From positions 1-29,472 of the forward strand of contig CAKUHV010000008.1 in the NCBI GenBank assembly GCA_934659445.1: a stretch of 29,472 nucleotides of DNA, written 5' to 3'. The translations under genes and the position numbers were made by a program. Of this stretch, positions 7,534 to 15,647 are shown one piece after another; position 1 is the first letter of the stretch; each line of letters begins with the position of its first letter. The notes under the pieces are model-generated. The model ran no database searches and was not told the DNA's origin. It worked only from the letters and a program-made list of their open reading frames with translations. The stretch is from an uncultured Oscillospiraceae bacterium. Its GTDB lineage: Bacteria; Bacillota; Clostridia; Oscillospirales; Oscillospiraceae.

Positions 7534-8141
7534 ATCTGGGCAGGAGAAAGGGACAGCTGATCGTGCTGTCCGGCCCCTCCGGCGTGGGCAAGAGCACCGT
7601 GATCGCCGAGCTTTTGGGCCAGAGAGAGAACATATACTTTTCCGTGTCCTACACCACCCGGTCGCCCCGGGTGGGGGAGCAGGACGGCGTGAACTACAAT
7701 TTTGTCACCCGTGAGGAATTCGAGGGAATGATCCTGCGGGGAGAGCTTCTGGAACACGCCGAATATGTCAATCATTACTATGGCACGTCCCTCAAGCTGA
7801 TCCGGGAAAAGCTGGAGGCCGGGGTGGACGTGCTGCTGGACATCGAGGTGCAGGGGGCGGCCAAGGTGCGTCAGCGCTGTCCGGACGCCCTGTTCATCTT
7901 CATCATTCCCCCCTCCTTCGAGGAACTGTCCCGCCGGCTGCACCGGCGGAATACGGACAGCGAGGAGGTCATCCAGGGCCGTCTGGAAAAGGCCAGGGTG
8001 GAGTTCCAGCAGGTACACAACTATGATTATCTGGTGATCAACGACAAGGTCTCCGGCGCTGTGGCCGAGATCGAGGCCATCCTGACCGCGGCGGAGTGCC
8101 GCGTGGACAACCGCAGACAGATCCTGGACCGGTTTACCTGA
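7530..8141 (+). CDS. gmk: Guanylate kinase
   Basis: A 203-residue guanylate kinase that converts GMP to GDP using ATP. The P-loop is GPSGVGKST (residues 15-23), followed by the GMP-binding region [20 protein letters not shown] and the conserved [12 protein letters not shown] and [11 protein letters not shown] (lid) segments. The start is GTG 7530, with GAGGAGGAAG (7515-7524) upstream inside remA. The length is normal for the family. It needs to feed GTP pools and also ends salvage of guanine nucleotides; its closeness to rpoZ is conserved across Firmicutes. Confidence 0.97.
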   Translation: MNLGRRKGQLIVLSGPSGVGKSTVIAELLGQRENIYFSVSYTTRSPRVGEQDGVNYNFVTREEFEGMILRGELLEHAEYVNHYYGTSLKLIREKLEAGVDVLLDIEVQGAAKVRQRCPDALFIFIIPPSFEELSRRLHRRNTDSEEVIQGRLEKARVEFQQVHNYDYLVINDKVSGAVAEIEAILTAAECRVDNRRQILDRFT

Positions 8142-8148
8142 ACTGTTT

Positions 8149-8175
8149 CCGTTTTTCTCCCCCGGGAGGAAACGG
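8149..8175 (+). other. Inverted repeat between gmk and rpoZ
   Basis: Arms 8149-8161 (CCGTTTTTCTCCC) and 8164-8175 pair almost completely, with a 2-base CC turn. The T run lies within the 5' arm, not after the stem, so it would be a poor intrinsic terminator in the plus direction. It could be an mRNA processing or translation-control hairpin in front of rpoZ. Confidence 0.4.
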
Positions 8176-8223
8176 TTTACCATCCCCAGTGCGGAAAAAA
8201 TGATTAAAGGAGAGTAATGACCT

Positions 8224-8424
8224 ATGATGCTGTATCCCGCTATGAAAGACCTGCTGGCCAAGGTGCCCAGCCGCTATGAGCTTGTGAACGTGGTCGCCTG
8301 CCGCGCCCGGCAGATCGCCAACGAGGCCGAGATGGCCGGCGAGCCTCTTGAGGATAAGCCCGTCACACTGGCCCTGCACGAGGTGGCGGACGGTCAGCTG
8401 GAGGTAGAGGACCCCCAGCTGTAA
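8224..8424 (+). CDS. rpoZ: RNA polymerase omega subunit
   Basis: A 66-residue omega protein with the family core SRYELVNVVACRARQIANEAE, then a short tail KPVTLALHEVADGQLEV. Omega helps fold and dock the beta-prime subunit of RNA polymerase. The ATG at 8224 has AAAGGAGAG (8206-8214) 9 bases upstream; an ATG at 8217 is in another frame. Position after gmk matches other Firmicutes. In Bacillus the next gene is coaBC, but here a hairpin and then priA follow. Confidence 0.92.
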   Translation: MMLYPAMKDLLAKVPSRYELVNVVACRARQIANEAEMAGEPLEDKPVTLALHEVADGQLEVEDPQL

Positions 8425-8435
8425 CGGTGGAGCAG

Positions 8436-8472
8436 AAAGGCAAGCCCGGGGCCGAGGCCCCGCGCTTGCTTT
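8436..8472 (+). terminator. Terminator-like hairpin between rpoZ and priA
   Basis: Stem GCAAGC (8440-8445) plus CGGGGCC (8447-8453) pairs with GGCCCCG (8456-8462) plus GCTTGC (8464-8469), with a GA turn and one C-C mismatch. It is preceded by AAA and followed by TTT GCCTT. The stem is very stable but the U-run is short, so partial termination between the gmk-rpoZ group and priA is likely. Confidence 0.55.
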
Positions 8473-8505
8473 GCCTTGTCAGGAGTGTTGAGGGGGATCG
8501 AGAGC

Positions 8506-10980
8506 ATGGAAAAGCTGCTGGCCAGGGTAGCGGTGTCAAAGGCCGTCTATGCCATCGACCGCCCCTATGACTATCTGGTGCCCGAGGCACTGGAGCAGGC
8601 CGTCTGTCCGGGCAAGCGGGTGCTGGTGCCCTTTGGGCGGGGCAACCGGGGGACGGACGGCATGGTGCTGGCCCTGGAACGGGTAAAGGGCTGGGACGGT
8701 CCGGCCCTGAAGGCTGTCCAGACCGTGCTGGATGACCAGCCGGTGCTGGACGAAAGTGGCATAAAGCTGGCCCTGTGGCTGCGGGAGCGGTGTTTCTGCA
8801 CGGTGTACGACGCGGTAAAGGCCATGCTTCCGGCGGGGCTGTTTTTCGCTTTGCAGGACTGCGTCTGTCTGACGGACGGCACAGACCGTCAGGCGGCCTG
8901 CGCCGCCGCAGACGGAGATCAGGGAGCCCTGTATCTGGCGGAGCTGCTGTTCAACTGGGGCGGCCGGGGCGAACTGGGCGAGATCCGCGCAGCCTTTGGA
9001 GTCAGGGACCCCAACCCCGCCATCAAAACGCTGATCGACGCCGGCGCTGCCCGGCTGGAGACCACGGCCCAGCGGGGTGTGGGGGACAAGACGGAGAAGC
9101 TGGCGGTTTTGGCCGTTCCGGCGGAGGAGGCTCTGGCCCTTGCCGCGCCCTCCCGACGCCGCGCCCCCCTGCGCTATGCGGTGGTAGAGCTGCTGTGCTC
9201 TCTCGGGGCGGCGTCCGCCAAGGAGCTTTGCTATTACACCGGGGCCTCTATGGCTACGGTGAAAGCGCTGGAGAAGGCGGGGGTGCTGACTCTGGAAAAG
9301 CAGGAGGTCCTGCGCCGGGTGTCTCTGGCTGATGTGCCGCCCGCCGGGCCCATCACTCTGAACGGGGAGCAGCAGGCGGCTCTGGACGGACTGGACGGGC
9401 TGGCCCGGAGAGGCGAGTCTGCCGCGGCCCTGCTGTACGGCGTGACCGGCAGCGGAAAGACGCTGGTGTATATCGCCCTGATCCAGCGGGTGCTCTCCCG
9501 GGGGAAAACGGCCCTTGTGCTGGTGCCGGAGATCGCCCTGACGCCCCAGCTGCTGCGGATCTTTGCCGCTTATTTCGGCAATGACGTGGCCGTGCTGCAC
9601 AGCTCCCTGCGGGCCGGCGAGCGGTATGACGAATGGAAGCGCATCCGCCGGGGACAGGCCCGGGTGGTGCTTGGCACCCGTTCCGCAGTGTTCGCCCCCC
9701 TGGACGATCTGGGTGTGATCGTGGTGGACGAGGAGCAGGAGGGAAGCTATAAATCGGAAAATGCCCCGCGCTACCATGCGGTGGACGTGGCCAAATACCG
9801 CTGCGTACAGCATAAAGCCCTGCTGGTGCTGGGCTCGGCCACACCGTCGGTGGAGACCATGTACCGTGCGCGGCAGGGGAGCTATCACCTGTTCCAGCTG
9901 AAAAGCCGCTTCAACAGGCAGGCCATGCCCCAGGTGACTGTTGTGGACATGAAGGAGGAGCTGCGCCGGGGCAACGGCGGCGCACTCAGCGAACCTCTGC
10001 GGCAGGGCATTCTGGACAACCTGGAACGGGACGAGCAGACCATTCTGTTCCTCAACCGCCGGGGAGCCAGCCGCATGGTATCCTGCGGCCAGTGCGGCCA
10101 GGTTCCTACCTGTCCCCGCTGCTCCGTCCATCTGACCTACCACTCTGCCAACAACCGCCTGATGTGCCATTACTGCGGCCACTCGGAGCCGCTGCCCAAA
10201 GCCTGCCCTGTCTGCGGGGGCGAGCTGAACTTCATCGGCGTGGGCACCCAGCGGGTGCAGGAGGAGCTGGAGGAAGCCTTCCCCGGCATGGAGGTTCTGC
10301 GGATGGATACGGACACCGTCTCCGCCGCCCATCCCCATGACGAGCTGCTGGAGCGCTTCCGCAAAAAGCGGGTGCCCGTTCTGGTGGGCACTCAGATGGT
10401 GGCCAAGGGGCTTGATTTTGAAAATGTGACCCTGGTGGGGGCGGTGGCCCCCGATCTGGGGCTCTATGTAGACGATTTCCGGGCGGCGGAGCGCACCTTT
10501 TCACTGCTGACGCAGGTGGTGGGTCGGGCGGGCCGGGGAGAGAAGACCGGCCGGGCCATCATCCAGACCTACACCCCGGAAAACGACGTCATCCGCTTTT
10601 CCGCCCGGCAGGACTATGACCGCTTTTACGAGGCGGAGATCCAGATGCGTAGTCTGCGGGGCTATCCGCCCTTCCGTGACATATTTGTGATTACAGCCTC
10701 CGGGGTGAACGAGGGCGCGGTGCTGCGCTGCGCCGTCCGCTTCCGACAGGCGCTGGAGAAGGGACTGCACATGCTGCCAGAGCAGCCATGGCAGCTGCTG
10801 GGCCCCGCCCCCGCTGCGGTGGCCAGGGTAAACAACCGCTATCGCTACCGCCTGACCCTGACGGCGGGGAATACCCATCCCTTGCGCACCCTGCTGGCCC
10901 AGCTTCTGCGGACGGCACAGCAGGACAGAGAAAATCGGGGGGTGTCCGTCTTTGCCGACGTGAACCCCTACAACGGATAA
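8506..10980 (+). CDS. priA: Primosomal replication protein PriA (3'-5' helicase)
   Basis: An 824-residue superfamily 2 helicase that restarts collapsed replication forks. Features in order: the N-terminal DNA-binding region (YAIDRPYDYLVP, about 1-110), Walker A GVTGSGKT (312-319), Walker B-like VVDEEQEGSYKSE, motif III LGSATPSVET, a zinc-binding cysteine region starting at Cys527 (CGQCGQVPTCPRCS...CHYCGH...CPVCGG), and the C-terminal helicase motifs VGTQMVAKGLDF and VVGRAGRG. The start ATG 8506 has AGGGGG (8491-8496) 9 bases upstream; an in-frame TTG at 8476 sits on the terminator's 3' side and has no ribosome site. The protein is at the upper end of normal length. Confidence 0.97.
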   Translation: MEKLLARVAVSKAVYAIDRPYDYLVPEALEQAVCPGKRVLVPFGRGNRGTDGMVLALERVKGWDGPALKAVQTVLDDQPVLDESGIKLALWLRERCFCTVYDAVKAMLPAGLFFALQDCVCLTDGTDRQAACAAADGDQGALYLAELLFNWGGRGELGEIRAAFGVRDPNPAIKTLIDAGAARLETTAQRGVGDKTEKLAVLAVPAEEALALAAPSRRRAPLRYAVVELLCSLGAASAKELCYYTGASMATVKALEKAGVLTLEKQEVLRRVSLADVPPAGPITLNGEQQAALDGLDGLARRGESAAALLYGVTGSGKTLVYIALIQRVLSRGKTALVLVPEIALTPQLLRIFAAYFGNDVAVLHSSLRAGERYDEWKRIRRGQARVVLGTRSAVFAPLDDLGVIVVDEEQEGSYKSENAPRYHAVDVAKYRCVQHKALLVLGSATPSVETMYRARQGSYHLFQLKSRFNRQAMPQVTVVDMKEELRRGNGGALSEPLRQGILDNLERDEQTILFLNRRGASRMVSCGQCGQVPTCPRCSVHLTYHSANNRLMCHYCGHSEPLPKACPVCGGELNFIGVGTQRVQEELEEAFPGMEVLRMDTDTVSAAHPHDELLERFRKKRVPVLVGTQMVAKGLDFENVTLVGAVAPDLGLYVDDFRAAERTFSLLTQVVGRAGRGEKTGRAIIQTYTPENDVIRFSARQDYDRFYEAEIQMRSLRGYPPFRDIFVITASGVNEGAVLRCAVRFRQALEKGLHMLPEQPWQLLGPAPAAVARVNNRYRYRLTLTAGNTHPLRTLLAQLLRTAQQDRENRGVSVFADVNPYNG

Positions 10981-10993
10981 GGAGAGATCGACT

Positions 10994-11491
10994 ATGGCCA
11001 TCTGCAAGATTTTAATGGACAAGGACCCCGCTCTGCACAAGGTATGCCACCCTGTTACCCGGTTCGACGACCGGCTGGCGGACCTGATGGACGACCTGCG
11101 GGAGACGCTGACCGATGCCTGCGGCATGGGTCTGGCCGCCCCCCAGATCGGTATCCTCCGCCGGGCTGTGGTCGTTGTGATCAGCGAGGAGGGCGACATG
11201 CTGGAGCTGATCAACCCCGAGATCGTAGACCAGAAGGGAGAGCAGGACGGCCTTGAGGGCTGCTTGTCCGTGCCCGGCAAGTGGGCCTATATCAAGCGCC
11301 CGGAGTGGGTTAAGGTGAAGGCTCAGGACCGGGATGGCAACTGGTTCGAGGCCGAGGGTGAGGGCATCGTGGCCCGGTGCTTCTGCCATGAGCTGGCCCA
11401 TCTGGATGGCCATCTGTATACCGAGCTGGCCGACCGGATCTACACCACGGAGGAGCTGGAGGCTCTGGAGGAGCAGCAGGAGGAGAAGTAA
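10994..11491 (+). CDS. def: Peptide deformylase
   Basis: A 165-residue iron/zinc enzyme that removes the N-formyl group from nascent proteins. Motif 1 GMGLAAPQ (residues 44-51), motif 2 EGCLSVP with metal-ligand Cys90, and motif 3 CHELAHLDG with His132, catalytic Glu133 and His136 are all present. Motif 3 reads HELAH where most deformylases have HExDH; the metal ligands and catalytic Glu remain, so activity is expected. AAGGAGAG lies just upstream of ATG 10994. The stop shares a base with the fmt start (TAATG). The N-terminus has the usual DPALHKVCHPV segment. Confidence 0.96.
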   Translation: MAICKILMDKDPALHKVCHPVTRFDDRLADLMDDLRETLTDACGMGLAAPQIGILRRAVVVVISEEGDMLELINPEIVDQKGEQDGLEGCLSVPGKWAYIKRPEWVKVKAQDRDGNWFEAEGEGIVARCFCHELAHLDGHLYTELADRIYTTEELEALEEQQEEK

Positions 11492-12411
11492 TGCGCATCG
11501 TTTTTATGGGCACGCCGGAGTTCGCCGTGCCCTGCCTTGAGGCGCTGGTGGCCGCAGGCCACGATGTGGTCGGCGTGTTCAGTCAGCCGGACCGCCCGGT
11601 TGGACGGCACCAGAACCGTTTGCAGCCAACGCCTGTAAAGGCGTGCGCCATGACACATAATATTCCCGTGTATCAGCCGGAAAAGCTGCGGGACGGCACG
11701 GCTCTGGCCCTGCTGAAGGAGCTGGCCCCGGAGCTGATCGTGGTGGCGGCCTATGGCCGCATCCTGCCTGACGAGATTTTGGCGCTGCCCCCCAGGGGCT
11801 GCATCAACGTCCACTCGTCCCTGCTGCCCAAATACCGGGGGGCCGCCCCCATCAACTGGGCGGTGCTCAACGGGGATGCGGTCAGCGGCGTGACCATCAT
11901 GGACATGGCCCACGAGCTGGATGCCGGGGACATCATTGCCCAGATCTCCACCCCCGTCAGCCGCACGGAGACGGCCCAGCAGCTGTATGACCGGCTGGCC
12001 CGGCTGGGGGGACAGCTGCTGGTGGAGACGGTGGCCGCCATTGCGGACGGGACCGCCAGACGGACGCCCCAGGACCCGGACCGGGTCACCTTCGCCCCCA
12101 TGCTGTCCCGTGAGCTGTCTCCCATGGACTGGAGCAGACCGGCAGACCGGCTCCACGACCAGGTGCGGGGGCTGCTGCCCTGGCCCACAGCCTCGGCCGA
12201 GCTGCCGAATGGTGACAAGGTAAAAATCTTTACAACAGTTGAGGTGAAAGAACAGACCGCCAAACGGCCTGGTACCATTCTTCGGGTGGGTCAGGAGGGG
12301 ATCGACGTAGCCTGCGGCGGCGGGACCGTGCTGCGCATCACGGAGCTGCAGGCTCCGGGCAGCCGCCGTATGTCTGCGGCGGACTATCTGCGGGGGCATA
12401 AGCTGATCTGA
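11491..12411 (+). CDS. fmt: Methionyl-tRNA formyltransferase
   Basis: A 306-residue enzyme that formylates initiator Met-tRNA using 10-formyl-tetrahydrofolate. It begins RIVFMGTPEFAVPCLEAL, carries the formyltransferase signature HSSLLPKYRGAAPINWAVLNGD (about residues 107-128), and has the SQPDRPVGR loop that binds tRNA. The C-terminal domain (about 205-306) is the usual beta-barrel. ATG 11491 overlaps the def stop by one base, so def and fmt are co-translated, matching their linked functions at the two ends of the formyl-Met cycle. The Shine-Dalgarno lies inside def (AGGAGGAG near 11478-11485). Confidence 0.97.
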   Translation: MRIVFMGTPEFAVPCLEALVAAGHDVVGVFSQPDRPVGRHQNRLQPTPVKACAMTHNIPVYQPEKLRDGTALALLKELAPELIVVAAYGRILPDEILALPPRGCINVHSSLLPKYRGAAPINWAVLNGDAVSGVTIMDMAHELDAGDIIAQISTPVSRTETAQQLYDRLARLGGQLLVETVAAIADGTARRTPQDPDRVTFAPMLSRELSPMDWSRPADRLHDQVRGLLPWPTASAELPNGDKVKIFTTVEVKEQTAKRPGTILRVGQEGIDVACGGGTVLRITELQAPGSRRMSAADYLRGHKLI

Positions 12412-12437
12412 ACATGACCGGAGAGGGGGAGGACACC

Positions 12438-13781
12438 ATGGATGCCAGAGAGGCCGCGATGCTGACTCTGAACGCCTGTGAACGGCAGGGGGGCTGGTCA
12501 GACGGGGCACTGAAAAAGCAGCTGAAGCAGGCCGGACTGTCCCAGCGGGATGCGGCTCTGGCCACCCAGCTGTGCTTCGGCGTGCTGCAAAACCGTATGC
12601 TGCTGGATTTCTACCTCACCCACTTCTCCAACATCCCCCTCAGGCGCATGGAGAGCCGAGTGCTGCAAAATCTGCGCCTGGGGGCCTATCAGATGCTGTT
12701 TTTGGACCGCATCCCCCACAGCGCGGCGGTGAACGCCGCCGTGGCCCTGACAAAGAGCAGCTGCAAAAACCCAAGAGCGCCGGGAATGGTGAACGCCATC
12801 CTGCGGGGGCTGGAGCGCCGGCTGGACAGTCTGCCCACCATTCCGGAAAGTGACCGGACGGAGTATCTGTCCGTGCTGTACAGCCACCCACGCTGGCTGG
12901 TGGAGGAGTATCTGCGCGCTCTGGGACCGGAGGGGGCCGCCGCCCTTTTAGAGGCGGACAACAGCCGCCCGCCCATGACCGCCATGGTCAATTCGGTCAA
13001 GACGGATACCGATGCCCTGTGCCGGCGGCTTGAGGAGAGCAGCATTGCCGCCGCGTCCCACCCCTGGCTGTCGGACTGTCTGGTGCTGTCCGGCACCGGA
13101 GATCTGGAGGAGCTGACCGCCTTCCGGGAGGGGCTGTTTTACATCCAGGACCCGGCGTCCCGTCTGGCCGTTCTGGCCTCGGGGATCCAGCCGGGGGACC
13201 GCGTGCTGGACGCCTGCGCCGCCCCCGGGGGCAAGAGCTTTGCCGCCGCCCTCCAGATGGAGAACAGGGGAGAGGTGATCTCCTGCGACCTGCATCCCCA
13301 CAAAAAAACTCTGATCCAGCGGGGGGCCGACCGCCTTGGCCTGTCCTGCGTCACCCCCATGACCGCCGACGGAACGGTGTTCCGCCCGGAGTGGGAAAAC
13401 GCCTTTGATGGGGTGCTGGTGGACGCCCCGTGCTCCGGTCTGGGAGTCATCCGAAAGAAGCCCGACATCCGCTATAAGGACCCGGAGCCTTTGGCGGGCC
13501 TTCCGCCGGTGCAGCTTGCGATCCTGAACAATTGCAAGCGCTATGTCAGACCCGGCGGCGTGCTGCTGTACTCCACCTGCACGGTGATGGAACGGGAAAA
13601 TCAGGAGGTCATCCGGGCGTTTCTGGCGGAAAACAGCCAGTTCGCGCCGGAGGGCTTTACCCTTCCCGGACCTGTTGGCAGCGTGGAGGAGGGGATGGTC
13701 ACCCTCTGGCCCCACCTGTACGGCACGGACGGGTTCTTTATCTGCAAGCTGAGAAAAGGGGAGAGTCCCTGTAATGGTTGA
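12438..13781 (+). CDS. rsmB: 16S rRNA (cytosine-967-C5)-methyltransferase RsmB
   Basis: A 447-residue enzyme. The N-terminal NusB-like RNA-binding domain (about 1-135) is followed by the SAM-dependent methyltransferase domain with motif I DACAAPGGKSFAAA, motif IV DAPCSGLGVIRKKPDIRY and motif VI YSTCTV, the last two supplying the catalytic cysteine pair. Start ATG 12438 is preferred over ATG 12414 because GGGGGAGG (12425-12432) sits 5 bases upstream. In many Clostridia a zinc peptidase gene lies between fmt and rsmB; it is absent here (only 26 bases). The 3' end overlaps rlmN by 8 bases. Confidence 0.95.
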   Translation: MDAREAAMLTLNACERQGGWSDGALKKQLKQAGLSQRDAALATQLCFGVLQNRMLLDFYLTHFSNIPLRRMESRVLQNLRLGAYQMLFLDRIPHSAAVNAAVALTKSSCKNPRAPGMVNAILRGLERRLDSLPTIPESDRTEYLSVLYSHPRWLVEEYLRALGPEGAAALLEADNSRPPMTAMVNSVKTDTDALCRRLEESSIAAASHPWLSDCLVLSGTGDLEELTAFREGLFYIQDPASRLAVLASGIQPGDRVLDACAAPGGKSFAAALQMENRGEVISCDLHPHKKTLIQRGADRLGLSCVTPMTADGTVFRPEWENAFDGVLVDAPCSGLGVIRKKPDIRYKDPEPLAGLPPVQLAILNNCKRYVRPGGVLLYSTCTVMERENQEVIRAFLAENSQFAPEGFTLPGPVGSVEEGMVTLWPHLYGTDGFFICKLRKGESPCNG

Positions 13782-14805
13782 CATAAAATCCATGGCGCCG
13801 GAGGAGCTGGCCGCCTATTTCAAGGAGCTGGGCCAGCCCGCCTTTCGGGCGAAGCAGGTGTTCCGGTGGCTGTATCGGGGCGTGACCTCCTTTGACGAGA
13901 TGACCGATCTGCCCAAGGCCCTGCGGGAGCAGCTTGAGGAGCGCTGCTTCCTGACGGCGCCCAGGGTGGCCCGGAAGCAGGAGTCCGACATCGACGGAAC
14001 CATCAAATACCTGTGGGAGCTGGCCGACGGCAACTGTATCGAGACGGTGCTCATGCGCTATCAGCACGGAAACACCGTATGCGTGTCCAGTCAGGTGGGC
14101 TGCCGCATGGGCTGCGCCTTCTGCGCCTCCACCATCGCGGGGCGGGTGCGGGACCTGACCCCGGCGGAAATGGTGGATCAGGTGCTGTTCACCCAGCTGG
14201 ACAGCGGAGCCCATATCTCCAACATCGTGCTTATGGGCATCGGCGAGCCTCTGGACAATTTCGACACGGTGATGAAGTTTCTCCGGCTGGTCAACCGTCC
14301 GGAGGGACTGAACATCGGAATGCGGCATATCTCCCTGTCCACCTGCGGGCTGACGGAGAAAATTGACAAGCTGGCGCAGCTTGGGTTACAATTGACGCTG
14401 TCGGTGTCTCTCCACGCGCCGGATGACGAGACACGCTCCAAAATCATGCCCATCAACCGCTCGGTGGGGGTGGACAAGCTGATGGACACCTGCCGCCGGT
14501 ATTTTCTCACCACAGGGCGGCGTATCTCTTATGAATATGCCATGATCGACGGGGTGAACGACTCTGACCGGCAGGCCGATCTGCTGGCCGGACTGCTGAA
14601 GGGGCTGCCGGGACATGTGAACCTGATCCCCCTGAACGACGTAGAGGAGAGCCCCCTGAAGCCCAGCCGCCGGGTGGCCCAGTTCCAGAAGCGGCTGGAG
14701 GCCCACGGCGTGACCGTGACGGTCCGCCGCCGTCTGGGCAGCGATATCGACGCCTCCTGCGGCCAGCTGCGCCGCAAGGCGATGAAGGAAAAGCAGACGG
14801 ATTGA
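13774..14805 (+). CDS. rlmN: Dual-specificity RNA methyltransferase RlmN
   Basis: A 343-residue radical SAM enzyme that methylates C2 of A2503 in 23S rRNA and A37 in some tRNAs. The 4Fe-4S motif is CRMGCAFC (Cys110, Cys114, Cys117). The family's second catalytic cysteine is visible at Cys329 in DASCGQL, and the SAM-binding GIGEPLDN is present. The N-terminal ~85 residues (QPAFRAKQVFRWLYRG) form the RlmN accessory domain. The ATG lies within rsmB, with GGGGAGAG upstream, so the two methyltransferases are translationally coupled. Length is typical. Confidence 0.97.
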   Translation: MVDIKSMAPEELAAYFKELGQPAFRAKQVFRWLYRGVTSFDEMTDLPKALREQLEERCFLTAPRVARKQESDIDGTIKYLWELADGNCIETVLMRYQHGNTVCVSSQVGCRMGCAFCASTIAGRVRDLTPAEMVDQVLFTQLDSGAHISNIVLMGIGEPLDNFDTVMKFLRLVNRPEGLNIGMRHISLSTCGLTEKIDKLAQLGLQLTLSVSLHAPDDETRSKIMPINRSVGVDKLMDTCRRYFLTTGRRISYEYAMIDGVNDSDRQADLLAGLLKGLPGHVNLIPLNDVEESPLKPSRRVAQFQKRLEAHGVTVTVRRRLGSDIDASCGQLRRKAMKEKQTD

Positions 14806-14808
14806 GGG

Positions 14809-14858
14809 GCCGCCCCGCAGGGCGGCACGCTCTTCGATTTTCAGGCCGGCGTTCCGGC
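14809..14858 (+). other. Two small hairpins in the rlmN-prpC gap
   Basis: GCCGCCC (14809-14815) pairs with GGGCGGC (14820-14826) around CGCA, and GCCGG (14845-14849) pairs with CCGGC (14854-14858) around CGTT. Neither is followed by a T-run. They fill most of the 70-base gap before prpC and may attenuate readthrough or mark an mRNA processing point. Confidence 0.4.
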
Positions 14859-14875
14859 GGAAAAGAGGATGACCC

Positions 14876-15598
14876 ATGGAAGTGTGGGGGATCACCGACC
14901 GCGGTGTGGTACGGGAACAGAATCAGGACACCTTTGCTGTGCGGCGGCTGCCCGACGGGCGCGTCGCCGCCGTGGTATGCGACGGTATGGGGGGCGCCCG
15001 TGCGGGCAACGTGGCCAGCACTCTGGCGGCGGAGAGCTTCTTTGACGCCTTTGACCAGGAGGGCTTCGGGAGCGGGGACGACCGCGGTCTTCTGGAGCGC
15101 GCCGCCGCCCGGGCCAATGAGCAGGTCTATCACCGCTCCCTTCACGATGACAGCTGCACCGGCATGGGCACCACGCTGGTGGCCGTTCTGGCCGGCGAAA
15201 GGGAGACGACCCTTCTGAACGAGGGGGACAGCCGGGCCTATCACATCACGGAGCAGGGCATCCGGCAGATCACCCGGGACCACTCTCTGGTGCAGGATCT
15301 GGTGCGGCGGGGGGAGCTGACCCCCGATCAGGCCCGCAACCACCCCCATAAGAACCTGATCACCCGGGCGCTGGGGGCGGAGCCGGAGCTGAACGCGGAT
15401 CATTTTCAGTTTCAGACGGCCCCCGGGGAATTTCTGCTGATGTGCAGCGACGGACTGAGCAATATGGTCACGGATCAGGAGCTGCTGTATGAGGTGATCC
15501 ATGGGGGAAGCCCGGACAGCTGCTGCCGGCGGCTGCTGGACATCGCCCTGCACCGCGGCGCGCCGGACAATGTGACCGCCGTGCTGATCCAGTATTGA
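14876..15598 (+). CDS. prpC: PP2C-family serine/threonine phosphatase (PrpC/Stp)
   Basis: A 240-residue metal-dependent protein phosphatase that opposes the PASTA kinase encoded next. Metal-binding motifs are in place: QNQD (N-terminal Asp), VCDGMGGARAGN, the GDSRAY segment, MCSDGLSNMVTD, and the terminal DNVTAVLI Asp. The start is ATG 14876 after AAAGAGGATG. It is cytosolic with no membrane segment. Pairing with prkC 49 bases downstream follows the standard Firmicute prpC-prkC-rsgA order. Known substrates in relatives include EF-G, EF-Tu, GpsB and the RsgA GTPase itself. Confidence 0.96.
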   Translation: MEVWGITDRGVVREQNQDTFAVRRLPDGRVAAVVCDGMGGARAGNVASTLAAESFFDAFDQEGFGSGDDRGLLERAAARANEQVYHRSLHDDSCTGMGTTLVAVLAGERETTLLNEGDSRAYHITEQGIRQITRDHSLVQDLVRRGELTPDQARNHPHKNLITRALGAEPELNADHFQFQTAPGEFLLMCSDGLSNMVTDQELLYEVIHGGSPDSCCRRLLDIALHRGAPDNVTAVLIQY

Positions 15599-15647
15599 GA
15601 CAGGCGGCCCCGGCCCCGAAAACAGGAAACAAGGGAGGAGATTTACC

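Noticed and set aside
8536..10338. 600-codon minus-strand open frame opposite priA
   Set aside because: The plus-strand gene has all PriA motifs; the antisense frame has no recognisable domain.
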